DNA from: Fragilariopsis cylindrus CCMP1102
Lineage: Eukaryota; Bacillariophyta; Bacillariophyceae; Bacillariales; Bacillariaceae
Direction: 5' to 3'
NCBI GenBank assembly: GCA_900095095.1
Contig: FMBT01000294.1
Span: forward strand, 620,001 to 684,000
Length of the DNA: 64,000 nucleotides
Each line of letters begins with the position of its first letter. Position 1 is the first letter of the stretch. Position numbers and translations under genes: made by a program. Under the pieces are notes generated by a model. That model saw only the letters and a list, made by a program, of their open reading frames with translations. It was not told the origin of the DNA and searched no databases. Shown piece after piece: positions 42,266-53,656 of the stretch.

Positions 42266-43534
42266 ATGGCTAATACTACTACTAGTACTACTACTAGGAC
42301 TAAGAATGTTTTACGTCTATATCTTCTCGCATTGTTCTCCTCAGAGCAAGTCGTCATTGTCAGTTCTTTTTTGACACGTCGTAGCATTAGGACAACTACT
42401 AGTAGTAGTAGAACGAATGCAAGTAATTATTATGTCACAACATTTTATTCTACGCCACTTTCATTGGATCCTCAAGAAATTTGTGGTAGAGAATCGACTG
42501 CTATTCTACTTCTTGGTTCCCATTACGTTTCTTTGGAAGAAGAGCGGATCTTTTTGAATGCCCTCGAATCAGCTGGATATAGCAATGTCGTATCAGAGCA
42601 TCAGAAAATTAATCACAATGATGATGATGATGACGATGACGATGACGGTGACGATGATGTGTATTATTACGAATTCTCAAAAGCAACAGGGATGTTAAAG
42701 TTGATTTTATCATCACCGGCTCAAGAGGAAGTTCGATCGGATGCACCAAGATGGGTACCTGTCGTTCGTGGTGAGGAGAATGTACTCGTGGCGAATGGCT
42801 GGAGCTTTCTTGATCCTGACGATGAAAATGACGAGCCTATGATGTCATTGGATGGTGAAACTACTGTATACCGTCCAAAATGGGGAATATCAGATAATGA
42901 TAACAATAATAATGTATTATATGCTACGAATCTTTCACCATTAGGTTATGATATATCATCACTTACGAAAGATCAAATTCTGACAGAAGCGGAATATCTT
43001 TCACAGGAAAATAACTATTCTCGAGGAGTTTTACTAGATGGTAAGACAGATCCACCAAATACGAAGACTACTTGTAACGGATACGACTTTCGTGGGTCTG
43101 CGGGACAGGCTGATATTCCATCGGGGATATTTCTTACGGCTATTGGGGGTCTTCCATTGTTTGCCTCTACAGATCTTGCCCCGACAACTAGCTCTTCTGG
43201 ATGGTTGTCATTTTCTAGACCGTTGGACATATCACATGTTATTCGTATCGATCCTGAACATAAATCAACAGATAGGCGTATTGAAGTTATTTGTGCTAGA
43301 AGTAAACTGCACCTCGGACACTACTTTGGACCTAGTGAAGGGTATTGTATCAATACTAGCGCGCTGAGATTTATTCCTGTTCAGAGCAAGGATAATGACG
43401 ACCTACTGATTCCATCGTATGTTCTTCCAGCTGCGTCACTACCAATCTCAGGGGATCTTCTAACAAAATCTCATTGCGAACTCATACCATCACATCGAAT
43501 ACTAAAGACCATACTTGAGAGGTATGGCAGATAA
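42266..43534 (+). CDS. plastid-type MsrB-like protein (methionine-R-sulfoxide reductase fold) lacking most zinc cysteines
   Basis: 422 residues from the ATG at 42266. The N-terminus has a signal segment (LRLYLLALFSSEQVVIV) ending in SSF, a plastid-type site. The C-terminal third (about 255-400) follows the MsrB order. First is GIFLTAIGGLPLFASTD, where MsrB has C-x-x-C-x-x-P-L-F. Then SGWLSFSRPL (MsrB: SGWPSF-x-P), EVICARSKLHLGHYF (MsrB: C-A-R-C-x-x-H-L-G-H) and GYCINTSALRFIP with the catalytic Cys near 360. MsrB reduces methionine-R-sulfoxide in proteins. Here three of four zinc-type Cys are absent, so it is either a zinc-free member or has lost activity. The N-terminal 250 residues are unknown, with LESAGYSNVVSEHQ and an Asp run. 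Confidence 0.72.
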   Translation: MANTTTSTTTRTKNVLRLYLLALFSSEQVVIVSSFLTRRSIRTTTSSSRTNASNYYVTTFYSTPLSLDPQEICGRESTAILLLGSHYVSLEEERIFLNALESAGYSNVVSEHQKINHNDDDDDDDDDGDDDVYYYEFSKATGMLKLILSSPAQEEVRSDAPRWVPVVRGEENVLVANGWSFLDPDDENDEPMMSLDGETTVYRPKWGISDNDNNNNVLYATNLSPLGYDISSLTKDQILTEAEYLSQENNYSRGVLLDGKTDPPNTKTTCNGYDFRGSAGQADIPSGIFLTAIGGLPLFASTDLAPTTSSSGWLSFSRPLDISHVIRIDPEHKSTDRRIEVICARSKLHLGHYFGPSEGYCINTSALRFIPVQSKDNDDLLIPSYVLPAASLPISGDLLTKSHCELIPSHRILKTILERYGR

Positions 43535-43691
43535 ATGATAGGAGGTATTATGAGAAATGTTTGTACGATCAAAAGTCACCATAGACTGTATTATGAATAC
43601 TACTAGAATAAATTGCTACTATAATGTTTGATACATTTGAAAGATTAACAGAACTTACAGAATTTATACTACTGTAGTATAAACACTCATC

Positions 43692-45561
43692 TTATGTGGG
43701 AGTAATTCCCGTGGTAGACAAGGAAGATGCCTCGCTAAGACTCATAAATTGATCATTGCAATGTTTCTGACATCTTCGAAGTAGTTTGACCTTATTGTTG
43801 TCGTCGTTGTATTGTGATGGAAACAACGAACATTGCAAAAGACACGCGATGGCTCCGATCGTTCGTCCACCGATTGATTCCATACAAAAGTGCATCCCAT
43901 CAATACTAATCATATTACGTGTACATGTACATGAACCAGGATTTACCTGATCGACACAACTCATAGCGATAGAAGGAGGGAATATAGCGCAACCCAATCG
44001 TTCTAGTGTATAATTCGCCGCAGATTGATCCATTCCAGCCAGTCTTGCATTCAAATTTGTTAATTTGTCCGTCCAACCACCAAAATCCATTAACAATAGG
44101 TCGGGAAGGTCCGATCTTTCCCATGATGCTTCAACCAGGTTGCTAATCATATCATTTGTTTTATCCAATTCTATCAAATCGTCAATGGTTTTTACATTAT
44201 TCTGTGCCCCAATTGTTGAGAATGCATTTACAATAATATTATATATAATCCGTACGTAGTACCGTGCATAGTGATTTAGGTATAAGGATGTAGTAATCAT
44301 TGCGAACAATGAATTGCTGTTAGAGTATATGCTAGATACGATCAAATTGACGGGAAGGCAATTCTCCCGAAGGAAGAGATATTCGATATCCAGTACATTG
44401 AAAGCTTCCCTTTCATTATTTATCATCTTTCGAACGAGGAATATAAATACATAATAATAATATTAATAATAGTAAACTCACGTTTAGAAACAATGTTTGT
44501 ACGATGGCGGTATTTATTCCAAATAATTCCCGAGCTAATAGTAGTGATGCCTCAAGACGTTCTCTTGTAATAAGGTTTAGTGACAACCATCCATGAGGAA
44601 TACGAAAAATCATTGCGTCGAATGATTCTACTGCTTTTGTCTTTGCTGTTCTTGTCGTATTTGTCGTGACAGTATTATATGTATGATTTAGTATTTGTTG
44701 CACATATTCAGGGAGCCATCCACCTGCTCCATTCTTTTTATTGGGTCCTGCATTTGGTGGTGCTTGTCCTCTTCCTTCTTCCAACAATAATCCCGTCATA
44801 CGCAATGCTGCCAAAGCACCTCCTCCATCCACCGGTGCCGATACACTAACCGTTTCATGATCCCCCCAAGCGTTTTGATAGACGACACGATAATTGTTAC
44901 TTTGTAGTAGAGCATCTTCTGCGTCTGCAACTGTTGTTGTTATTGATGTTGATGTTGTTGTTGGTGGTTGTAACGCCTCCTCCAATAATTCATGAAATTG
45001 CATCCCAACAGAATCACCAATTGAAATAATCTTAAGATTCGTTTGAACGGTTGTGGTAACGTCTAGTATTTTGCGAAATGGATAAGTCAGTGCTGCTCTC
45101 CGGATTGGTTTGCGTCCCCATTTGTTTGTTTTGACTCCCACAACACATTTTGTATTGTGTCCAAAAGTTATATCATATGGCTTATCATAATGTAGTTGAT
45201 ACGATATGATTTTTTTTTCATTATCATTATCATAATCACTATCAACATCATCCGTTTTCGTTTTCGTCGTGTTCTTCGTTGCCGTGTTCTGTTTGTTCGT
45301 CGTCGTCGCGATTGTTGTTGAATTTTGTCGTGACGATGACGATGACCGTTTCTGTTTTGATGGTCCACTTCTTGATGATAGTTGGGGTGGTAATTTTTGT
45401 ATCACCGTTACGTCGATCTGTGTAGAAGTAAAAATCCATATCGCACTATACAACGATACAGCTACAAACAACATGCACCAGAGACGAGTATTTTTATCGT
45501 AGTAATCACTATTTTGGTTTTTCTTCTTACCGGCGGCGACAGTCTTCGCTGTTGATCTCAT
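43692..45561 (-). CDS. SGNH/PC-esterase-like type II membrane protein
   Basis: Two exons by eye: 45561-44482 and 44426-43692, with a 55-base intron (donor gtgagt), giving 604 residues. The start is the first ATG. One membrane segment (WCMLFVAVSLYSAIWIFTS) near residues 28-46 follows a basic N-terminus. A long Ser- and Thr-rich stem follows. Near 182 the motif ISIGDSVGMQF is the GDS nucleophile block. Near 534 DGMHFC fits the D-x-x-H block that completes the triad in PC-esterase and TBL-type O-acetyl handlers. LMDFGGWTD and several Cys lie between them. Such Golgi proteins add or remove acyl groups on polysaccharides. The substrate is unknown, and the family call is by motif only. Confidence 0.66.
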
Positions 45562-47037
45562 CTTGCTCAACGACGAATGCTTCCTCTATTGGAATGTTGT
45601 GATGTTATTGTGTGAATGTTGAAAAGTTACCGACGGGCGTATTCATGACCCCTGCGTGTGCGGGACTGAAGCGTCTTCACAATCAACACCGTTCGTTGAT
45701 ACTGCTAGTACTAGCGTTGATAATTATAGGCTGACTTGGCTTCAAATTTACTACATCATAAAACTAGTACAGTAGTTACTAATATATAATGATATACTAC
45801 TATAATACTAACTTTAAACTTTAACACTAGTAGATACACCAAAATTCTAATCTATATCCAGATTAAAGCATGTTGTCCTTTCCCCCTGAGGTGCCTATGA
45901 ATGATACCCAAATAATGTGTGCCCATTTATTTCATTGTTCAAAATTTGTAACAGTTGTAATAATTTAATATAAACAATATTTATAGTAAGGTTCCAGAAC
46001 AAACTACAGATATATCCCTTAGTTGGAGCGCATGCCCTATAGGCATGAAAAAATGGGCTATTATTTACCTTACCATATCCTCCTATCATTCTTCAAGGAA
46101 AAGATGTGATTTATTCTTTAAATAGCAGATCACTTTTTAAAAAGCATGACGTGTTAAGCAAAATACAATCAACCCATTACAATAGGTGTCACTTCGATGT
46201 CTTGGATCAATTTTTTCTAGATCTAAAATCCCAAACCTCTTCTGGAGACTAATAGAAAGACATTATTATATCTGCTGGGGTGGATCTGCCTGCTGTTAGA
46301 TGGTTTTATTATCAATCAAATACACACCCATCAAGAGATAAGATCTGATTTTTTGATGATTTTTTCCGCGCAGAACTTTTACAAAAGACAATTTAGATTA
46401 GATAATTAGCAATGGGTACCACCATCTTGAATCAACTGAAAATCATCCAAACCAAATACATAATCCTTCTCTTCATTGAATATACAACACTTTCTATCTA
46501 TCAAGTTTGTCCTAGGTCCTAGTTTTGACTTCAAAGTAGAGCTCGGAAGTTGGTACATAATAATTGTCTATTAACGCGCCTATAGGCGTTTTCGTGCACT
46601 CCTATTAAGGGATAGATAGAAAGCTCTTAAAAAATTGGAACAAGACCAAGTATTCAGTTAAGTTTTTCTCTGTTGTAATAAGATATTTTACCGTTGAGTA
46701 GGGAGTATTTATGTCACAATTTTGGCCATAAAAAAGTGTAGTAACATATCGCTCAGTTTATCACTAAGAAAAGTTTGGCGAAAGTCGCCATAAAAACTCT
46801 TTACACGCGATCACCTACTTATTTTTATTGATTCCTTCCTTCTTGAACGGAAGATGATTGGCTTTAGAGCTCATTTTCGTGGTCGCGTTAAAGAATGAAT
46901 CATAAAAAATTTAAAAAAGGCGCCACAAAAATCAAATTGTGACACTAGCTTCGCCTTAAAATTCATACAAATCTAAGAATCCCACATCACATCTTGCTAA
47001 GTCGTAACAATAGAGAAAGAAAGAAAAGAAGGAAGTA

Positions 47038-47069
<32 letters not shown>

Positions 47070-47107
47070 CAACTCATTTTGATAACGATGCTCACAACAA
47101 AAAAAGT
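45562..47107. other. 1.5-kb spacer without recognised gene
   Basis: No credible frame. It includes TTTGGCGAAAGTCGCCA near 46777, a small hairpin, and a (GA)n tract at 47045-47070 just before the next gene. Much may be old repeats of unknown type. Confidence 0.45.
47045..47070. repeat. (GA)n microsatellite upstream of acidic gene
   Basis: About 13 GA units ending 37 bases before the ATG at 47108, so it probably lies in the 5' leader. Confidence 0.9.
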
Positions 47108-47696
47108 ATGGACAATATTCTAAGTAGTGACGCCGACGTCCACACCAGCGATTACAGTATGGAATCGAATGGATTTAATACCCATCATATCTTTGTTTCT
47201 CGTTTTGAGAGAGAAGAGAATAATTCTTCGCTACCTTTATCAGCTGCTACTAATAATGGTGTGCACTTGCGTCCGATACATATCCCTACTACAGCTGCTA
47301 ATATCGCCCTGGCAATTAAATCAACATCGTATGATGAATATGATGGAGAATCTTCAACTTCGTCGTCGTCGGCCGATAATATTTCTGGTATATACGGCGG
47401 AGAAGAAAGCAGTTGCTACATCACAGCTGATGAGGGAGGAGAGGAAGAAGAAACGGTATTCATGACGAGTGGTAATATTTCTCTATCGTCATCGCCACCG
47501 TCGTCGGTATCAAGGAATTCTATAGCTGAAAGTAGTTCAGTTCGAGATGGTTTGTCAAATAATTACGATTGGGATGATTTGATTTCATTTGAGGAAGGTT
47601 GGAAGGGTATTGTTGCAAATGCTATGACAAGAAGTATATCAACATCAACGTCGACCTCCTTAGCGTCTTCGTCAACAGCTACATTATCTTACGACA

Positions 47697-47735
<39 letters not shown>

Positions 47736-49750
47736 TCGACGTCGACGAAAAAACAGAAGAAGAAGATAAAAATGTAGCTTGTATATCATTTGCTAGTGAT
47801 AAAGCAATAGTACCAAGCAATATTAGAACTATGTTAGGAGGAACTGCAACTTACAACACTGGAACTACTAGCAATAGCTGCACTACCGATGACGATGACA
47901 TGACAGAAGATACTAGTAATCTATTCCTATTACTTCGACAAGGATTCGAACCAGAAATCGAAATCACATTTTTCGGTCAATATTCTTCCGATCCAACCAT
48001 CATGGCTATCATAGCAGATAAGGAAAATTGTGGTCAAATGAAAGGAGAAGAAGACAAAGCGAACTTAATGATGGAAGCTGTAGAAGGAAATGCAAAGTCT
48101 GATAAGGATAGCAACAGGAACGATGCAATTAAGTTTAATATACCGACATCAGTACTTCCAACTGAATCAGAAGTAACTCTAGTCGTCGACGACGACGATG
48201 ACGACGATGATGACGTAACGAAATGGACGGAAGAAACAATTGACGACGATGACAACGACGACTATTTCTACATTGAAGACGAAGTAGAAGGTGACTCCTT
48301 GTTGCCTAATGGTAGTCCAGAAGAGGAGGAAGAGGTTTTAGTCATTTTTCAAGACGACAACGGAGGTGCTGATGACACATATTATCACGGTATCGATTAC
48401 GATATTATTGATAGCAATCAGGCCAGCAGTTACGAGGAAAATTGCTTGTCCTCGTGGACTGAAGAAGAAATTTTGGACGACGCAAGTCATAATGAAGAAT
48501 CAACGACGGTATCATCAGGAAGTGAGACAAACGAAGAATTAGTAGTAACGGTTGTAGCAACGGCAGCAGCGACCACTTCTAATAATTGTGATACTATCAT
48601 AAATAAGATGGAAAATATTGATAGTCAAGTTGTTAAAGCAAAATATGGTGATCTTTCTAATAGATCTGTTCTCCAAGGGGACGACAAAGGAGAGGAACAG
48701 AGTATCGATCACAATGAAAATATTGGCGAGGGAAATGTCGATAGCATTAAAAAGAGCAACAATTCTACTGCTACCGTTACCTCTAGCTCTACTTTTGGTA
48801 ATCTACATTCAGGAGGTAACAAAACTTCTCCGAATGAATCATGTGAAAGAAGTTACATTACTACAAATGATTACCACAAAGACAACGAAGAAAAATTATT
48901 TGGAGTAAAGAGCTTGGTAAGTTTCTGGGATACATTTTCCAACAAACGAAAGCTTCGCCGATTAGTGGAAAGGTCTACTAGTGAGGAATATTCCAATATC
49001 GAGGGAAACGAAAAAGAGGGGCGATGTGAAGGAGGATTGTTAAATGAAAATACTTGCGAAGGCAAGAATAGGGAATACACAACAGGATTCAGTGGCGAGG
49101 ACAGGAAGTATTGGGATCAACAAGAACATCATCATGCTAGTAGCGAAATTCAAAAAGACGATGATGCAGATATCACCAATGTTGTAATTTTGGGAAGAAA
49201 AGGTAAAAATGATGATGGTGAAGGGGTGCTGGCAACATTGTATTCGGTCGAAGAAGGAAGTCACGGGAAAGAGGGAAACGTAGGAGAAGCGCGAGGCGAG
49301 GAAGAATTGTTGAACGAAGAGCATTATTGTTGTAACGAAAAGCAGACGGAGGTCGCTCTATGTTTACACAGCGGAAACGTTGTTGATGACAATAATGATA
49401 CCGATGATAGTAGTGCTGCTAACATCAATGAAGATGAAGATACAGATACTTGGTGTATCGAAGCAGATATTTGGTGTATCGAAGTTTGTTTACACAGCGG
49501 AAACGTTGCTGATGACAATAATGATACCGATGATAGTAGTGCTGCTAACATCAATGAAGATGAAGATACAGATACTTGGTGTATCGAAGCAGATATTTGG
49601 TGTATCGAAGTTTGTTTACACAGCGGAAACGTTGTTGATGACAATAATGATACCGATGATAGTAGTGCTGCTAACATCAATGGAGATGAAGATACAGATA
49701 CTTGGTGTATCGAAGCAGATATTTGGTGTATCGAAGTTTGTATAGTCTAA
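47108..49750 (+). CDS. very acidic low-complexity protein with three C-terminal 42-residue repeats
   Basis: Single-exon protein of 880 residues, dominated by Asp, Glu, Ser and Asn, with no family I recognise. Asp runs are coded by GAC repeats near residues 198-212 and 360-370. Short ordered-looking pieces include WDDLISFEEGWKGIVANAM, EIEITFFGQYSSDPTIMAI and EKLFGVKSLVSFWDTFSNK with RKLRRLVERS, which resemble anchor motifs. The C-terminus is three tandem copies of CLHSGNVVDDNNDTDDSSAA plus NINEDEDTDTWCIEADIWCI. They are nearly identical at DNA level and are preceded by an Asp-rich region. No signal, membrane segment or enzyme motif is seen. A disordered regulatory or mineral-binding role is possible but unproven. 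Confidence 0.72.
49361..49738 (+). repeat. three 126-bp tandem repeats inside the coding sequence
   Basis: Units start at 49361, 49487 and 49613, each beginning TGTTTACACAGCGGAAACGT. They differ at only a few bases (for example GTTGTT against GTTGCT, and AATGAA against AATGGA). 126 is a multiple of three, so the frame is kept. Confidence 0.97.
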
Positions 49751-50116
49751 GTTAACTGTATGTGTCTTTAAAGTCCTATATCAAGGCTTTCTGTAGACTA
49801 TCCAGGTGAGTATATTATTATTACTAGTTATAATTTGTTACTGCATAGATCACATGTATCATTACACCTACATTTTGCTGGTGATAGTCAGTTGTAGTAG
49901 GCTTGCTTAGTAGTCAGGTAGAGATGGGAGATGGAAAATTATTTCTATCTTTGCATGACTATATTCAGTATCAAATATACAGTACTTCTAGATAGCTAGT
50001 TAGTAGTACAAGCAGTAACAGATGCAAAAAGACGGGACTAGATTTGATCACGGACTGTACTCTAATACAATCCAGGTCTCCATTAGGTACAAAAGAAAAG
50101 TGAGAAAACAACAACG
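49751..50116. promoter_or_regulatory. short intergenic region
   Basis: 366 bases between two plus-strand genes. It holds the 3' flank of one and the promoter of the next. No named motif was recognised. Confidence 0.4.
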
Positions 50117-51673
50117 ATGGTATTTCATGATCGACGTAAGCAATTCTACGGGCCGCCATCGTCATCTTTATTTCGAATTCTATTCATTGGGATCGTTGCT
50201 GTATTTGTCGTCAATCTTTGGATTCTTTTCGTTTATTTTCCTCCTTCGTCGTCATCGTCATCGCCTCAAGAGCTGCAGCAGCAGCAGCGGCGACGACAAC
50301 GAAAGACGACAACGAAGACAATATTCAATAATAGGAATAAGAATAAGAAAATTGACTGTCTATTCTACGGATGTCCTATATATCCTCCCGAGATAACAAA
50401 TCCGCAAATAAATTCAACCATTTTGGATGCATTTTTCCTAGGCAAAAATGACAATACTCTAAAATTCGCCACGGATTCGTACGCTTTATTGTCGTCACAA
50501 GGCAAATCGCACACTGTCAACCAAGATCGAGCGGTATTTATCTCTCCTTTTCTACCGGAGCTATTATTGTCGCTGTCGTCTTCGTCGTCATCGTCATCGT
50601 CTGCCACGAAAGTGACAACATCAACTTCTTTTCTTAGTGCTATTTTTGATGGACACGGCAAACTGGGACATACCGTAGCCCAAGAAGTTGTGGAGAGATT
50701 TCCCGTGGTCCTTGCTGAAAAGTTGACGATCGCACTTCTTAGTCCTCCTGCTGATAGGGACGCTGACAACAACACAGGAATAAAAGGTGCTAGTCAAAGC
50801 ATCTACAAAAGCAACAGTAAGGAACATGAAAATGTCATCAGTATCGAGGATTATGATAGAAATGACTTTGCCATACGAAAAGCCTTGAACGAGACATTCT
50901 TGGAAATTAACAGTAATGGTACGGCATCAACTTTTTCACTGGGAGGCTGCACTGCCAGTATCAGCCTTCGATGGGGGTCCAAACTGTACATGGCAAACGC
51001 TGGAGATAGCCAAATTATCGTTGTATCGTCGTTCATGCCTTCTTCTTCGTCGTTGCAGTTGTCATCATCTATCAATCAGCAGCAGCAACGCACCCCGGAA
51101 GGGATGATCACCAAAGTAGAATATTCGACTCGTAGAGACAAAGCCAACCTACCAGATGAAAGAGCGCGGATTGAAGGATTGGGTGGAAAAATTCACGTTA
51201 ATGCCAATGGCTTCGATCCACGAGTTATCATCTATAGTGAAGCTGCTAAAGATACGATAGGTTTGGCAATGAGTCGAAGTCTAGGAGATTGGGAATGGAA
51301 GTCAGTTGGAGTTTTCGCTGAACCAATAGTTGACATCATCGATCTTACGAAACTTCAATCGGAGAATAATAAGGAAAACGAATCATTATCAGACAAAAAA
51401 ATATTTTTTCTTATCGCTGCAAGCGATGGGTTTTTTGATATCCGCCAAAAAGAATTCTACGCCAATCAAATAGCAGGATCATTCCTTGTTGGCAACGACG
51501 ATATGAAGTACATAAACGATAAGCAACGTAAGGAGGGGGTCAGTTTGGGTGGCTTGGGAATAAAGGGTCAGTTTCGTCCGCTTTTTCGCTTATACGATAT
51601 CATTCAAAGAATTACGCCTAAGGTTCAAAAGGGATATAGAGATGATGTTACTGCTATAATAGTCAAGATATGA
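50117..51673 (+). CDS. membrane-anchored PP2C-type protein phosphatase
   Basis: Single-exon protein of 518 residues. A single membrane segment near 21-42 (ILFIGIVAVFVVNLWILFVY) follows a basic start, so the catalytic part is either lumenal or cytosolic. The PP2C metal-binding motifs are in order: AIFDGHGKLGHTVAQEV near 175, GCTASISLRWGSKLYMANAG with ANAGDS near 290, DLPDERARIEGLGGKI-like near 340, GLAMSRSLGDWEWK near 385, LIAASDGFFD near 435, and RDDVTAIIVKI at the end. The Asp residues that bind Mn or Mg are kept (DGHG, SDG, RDDVT). It should remove phosphate from Ser and Thr. Ser and Gln runs lie in loops. Confidence 0.93.
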   Translation: MVFHDRRKQFYGPPSSSLFRILFIGIVAVFVVNLWILFVYFPPSSSSSSPQELQQQQRRRQRKTTTKTIFNNRNKNKKIDCLFYGCPIYPPEITNPQINSTILDAFFLGKNDNTLKFATDSYALLSSQGKSHTVNQDRAVFISPFLPELLLSLSSSSSSSSSATKVTTSTSFLSAIFDGHGKLGHTVAQEVVERFPVVLAEKLTIALLSPPADRDADNNTGIKGASQSIYKSNSKEHENVISIEDYDRNDFAIRKALNETFLEINSNGTASTFSLGGCTASISLRWGSKLYMANAGDSQIIVVSSFMPSSSSLQLSSSINQQQQRTPEGMITKVEYSTRRDKANLPDERARIEGLGGKIHVNANGFDPRVIIYSEAAKDTIGLAMSRSLGDWEWKSVGVFAEPIVDIIDLTKLQSENNKENESLSDKKIFFLIAASDGFFDIRQKEFYANQIAGSFLVGNDDMKYINDKQRKEGVSLGGLGIKGQFRPLFRLYDIIQRITPKVQKGYRDDVTAIIVKI

Positions 51674-52240
51674 TTTATTCTTCTATTTCTAACCTACTAC
51701 ACGTAGCTTAGTCATTGAAGACGTTTCTTCCCTTGCTCAGTATCGAATAATGACTGTTCAATAATATACCGATTATCTTCAATTTGATGCATACAAATCA
51801 ACAACAATTCATATTATGATGACTCATAGTCAATGAATATAAATTACATGATAGTACAAAGTAAATTCATACTCATTGAATCGATCAATTCTTCATTAAG
51901 TGTCTCCAAACTGCGCGGCAATTTGATCGGTTTGTTTTGATCTAATGGAACCATGTCAAAAAATGGCGAAAACATCGACAAGTGTTTGGATAAGGGCCCC
52001 AGCAATGCTTGAGATTGTGATGATGGGTAACAACGTGTTCTTAAAAAGTGACAAATGACTTCGTCTGTCGCTTTTTTTTTTAAGGATCAATAGTAATATT
52101 TTATAGATAAGAAAAAGAGAGGAAACCATAAGGACAGTCGAGTCAAAAATTGAATAATGAGAGATCACATCACGAGATTATAATACTTCGTACTATCGCT
52201 GATTCGAATCATTTTAGGCTAAAGTAAATAGTATGGTATA
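51674..52240. other. convergent 3' spacer
   Basis: About 570 bases, AT-rich. A 70-codon minus-strand frame at 51956-52168 starts with GTG and is not convincing. Confidence 0.45.
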
Positions 52241-53656
52241 TCACGTATAGAAGCACTTACCAGGAAGACAATGCTCAGAAATAGTCGTAGCCAAAATCTC
52301 CACGAAAGAGTGTGCGTACGGACGATGTTGCGTTCCAATAAATGCATCGGCATACCATATTGGAGGGAATCGCTGCAGTTCTCCTTGGGCAATAAAGAGG
52401 GACACTAAATGCATGGCGAAGGCGTACCGTTTGGGGCAGTTGCTTTGTAAATTGACCATTTGTATGTCAAACCAATTCCAACGTGCTAAGCCATATGGTA
52501 AGCTATCTGGATCGTCGACTTGTTTAAAATTATAGAAAGAATGTAAATTGTTCTTCAAAGCGAGACTATATCGTATCAAAGCTTCACACTTTTCATAATC
52601 AGTCCAGTCTTCGTAGTATTCAACTTGATAGCGAGGATCTATATGTAAAAATGGAATAGAAGTAGAACGATCGACCGGATGTTTACAAGTACAACATTCC
52701 TTGTGCACCTTGTATGTGGCCTTGCATATACACCGAATTCCACCACGTTCACGCCAATTTAGTACACCATTCGACATTATAATGTCGACACAGGATACAA
52801 AATCTGGCGTTCGTTTTGCACACTCATTCTCCCATAAAAGATTTTGGTTTTTCATCTTGATTTTGGAATTGATGTTTTTTATTTTCATATTTCTGTTGTC
52901 GCTGTCACCTACATTTTTTAACAAAGTTCTCGCAGTCGCGTGGATACAAAGATTCCTATGACCCTTTAGGACAAGAACTTGTTCACACCGATGACATTTA
53001 TTGGTGCCGTTTAATGCATTCAATTCTTTTAGTATAGCCTTCCACGGTCCGGCAGTTTCTCTTTTTTCGAACCAAAAAGCCAGACAACTTCGGTTGACCA
53101 CGCTTAATTGCATGAATTCGTACCAGTGCAAATAACCACCGTCCAAAACAAGTTCCAGTACTTTTTCCAGTAGATTGGCCCGAATATCGTTTTGCAACCG
53201 GCGAGTACAAGATCGAGTTATCCGACGCTGTTTCGTTGAAGGTTCAATGGGTATAATGTCTGGAGAGTAAAACTGAGTGGGGTACGATAGCAGTCGCTTA
53301 TCATAACGAGACAGGAGTGAAACCGGTGTTCGTTTGGGTTTGTTCAGAGTGACTTTACTATGCTTACCGGCAGTAGTGCTTTTAGATGTAGCGCCGTCAA
53401 ACGGCGATAGACCCGCAAATGTAGCATTTGTGGCTCGAGCTACCGGTCCAGGTTCAATTTCTTCCTGACCACGATCATCACCATCATCATTATCATCATC
53501 ATCATTATTGTTATAATGCGCATCATGAGTGTTTCGTTGTATCTGTGCCAAAGCAGATGCTGCATACGGTCCTTGACGTTGTAGCCAATTTTGTGTAAGT
53601 TGTTCTGCTGCCAATCTCTGCAAGGCAGATCTTCGAACAGCACCTCTAGTTTCCAT
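52241..53656 (-). CDS. protein with two F-box-like, Cys-rich modules
   Basis: 471 residues from the ATG at 53656; the longer frame has no ATG. Residues 1-170 are basic with an Asp/Asn run. Two similar modules follow. The first reads LEKVLELVLDGGYLHWYEFM then QLSVVNRSCLAFW, with CHRCEQVLVL downstream. The second reads CVDIIMSNGVLNWRERGGIR then CICKATYKVHKECCTCKHP. The pattern leading to L-x-W, then V/I-x-x-x-C, resembles an F-box-like helical unit with a metal-type Cys cluster. The C-terminal part is aromatic (RWNWFDIQMVNLQSNCPKRY). The frame ends at TAG 52241-52243. A donor-like GTAAGT at 52262 and a small downstream acceptor at 52219 would instead yield an end at LPA; this is undecided. Confidence 0.6.
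   Translation of the reverse strand: METRGAVRRSALQRLAAEQLTQNWLQRQGPYAASALAQIQRNTHDAHYNNNDDDDNDDGDDRGQEEIEPGPVARATNATFAGLSPFDGATSKSTTAGKHSKVTLNKPKRTPVSLLSRYDKRLLSYPTQFYSPDIIPIEPSTKQRRITRSCTRRLQNDIRANLLEKVLELVLDGGYLHWYEFMQLSVVNRSCLAFWFEKRETAGPWKAILKELNALNGTNKCHRCEQVLVLKGHRNLCIHATARTLLKNVGDSDNRNMKIKNINSKIKMKNQNLLWENECAKRTPDFVSCVDIIMSNGVLNWRERGGIRCICKATYKVHKECCTCKHPVDRSTSIPFLHIDPRYQVEYYEDWTDYEKCEALIRYSLALKNNLHSFYNFKQVDDPDSLPYGLARWNWFDIQMVNLQSNCPKRYAFAMHLVSLFIAQGELQRFPPIWYADAFIGTQHRPYAHSFVEILATTISEHCLPGKCFYT

Noticed and set aside
51956-52168. 70-codon hydrophobic minus-strand frame
   Set aside because: It starts with GTG, lies in the 3' spacer of two genes and has no context; chance is more likely.
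52219-52261. 43-base intron at the end of the F-box-like gene
   Set aside because: Donor and acceptor words are present, but the size is at or below the plausible minimum and the final exon would be five bases. It is noted, not adopted.
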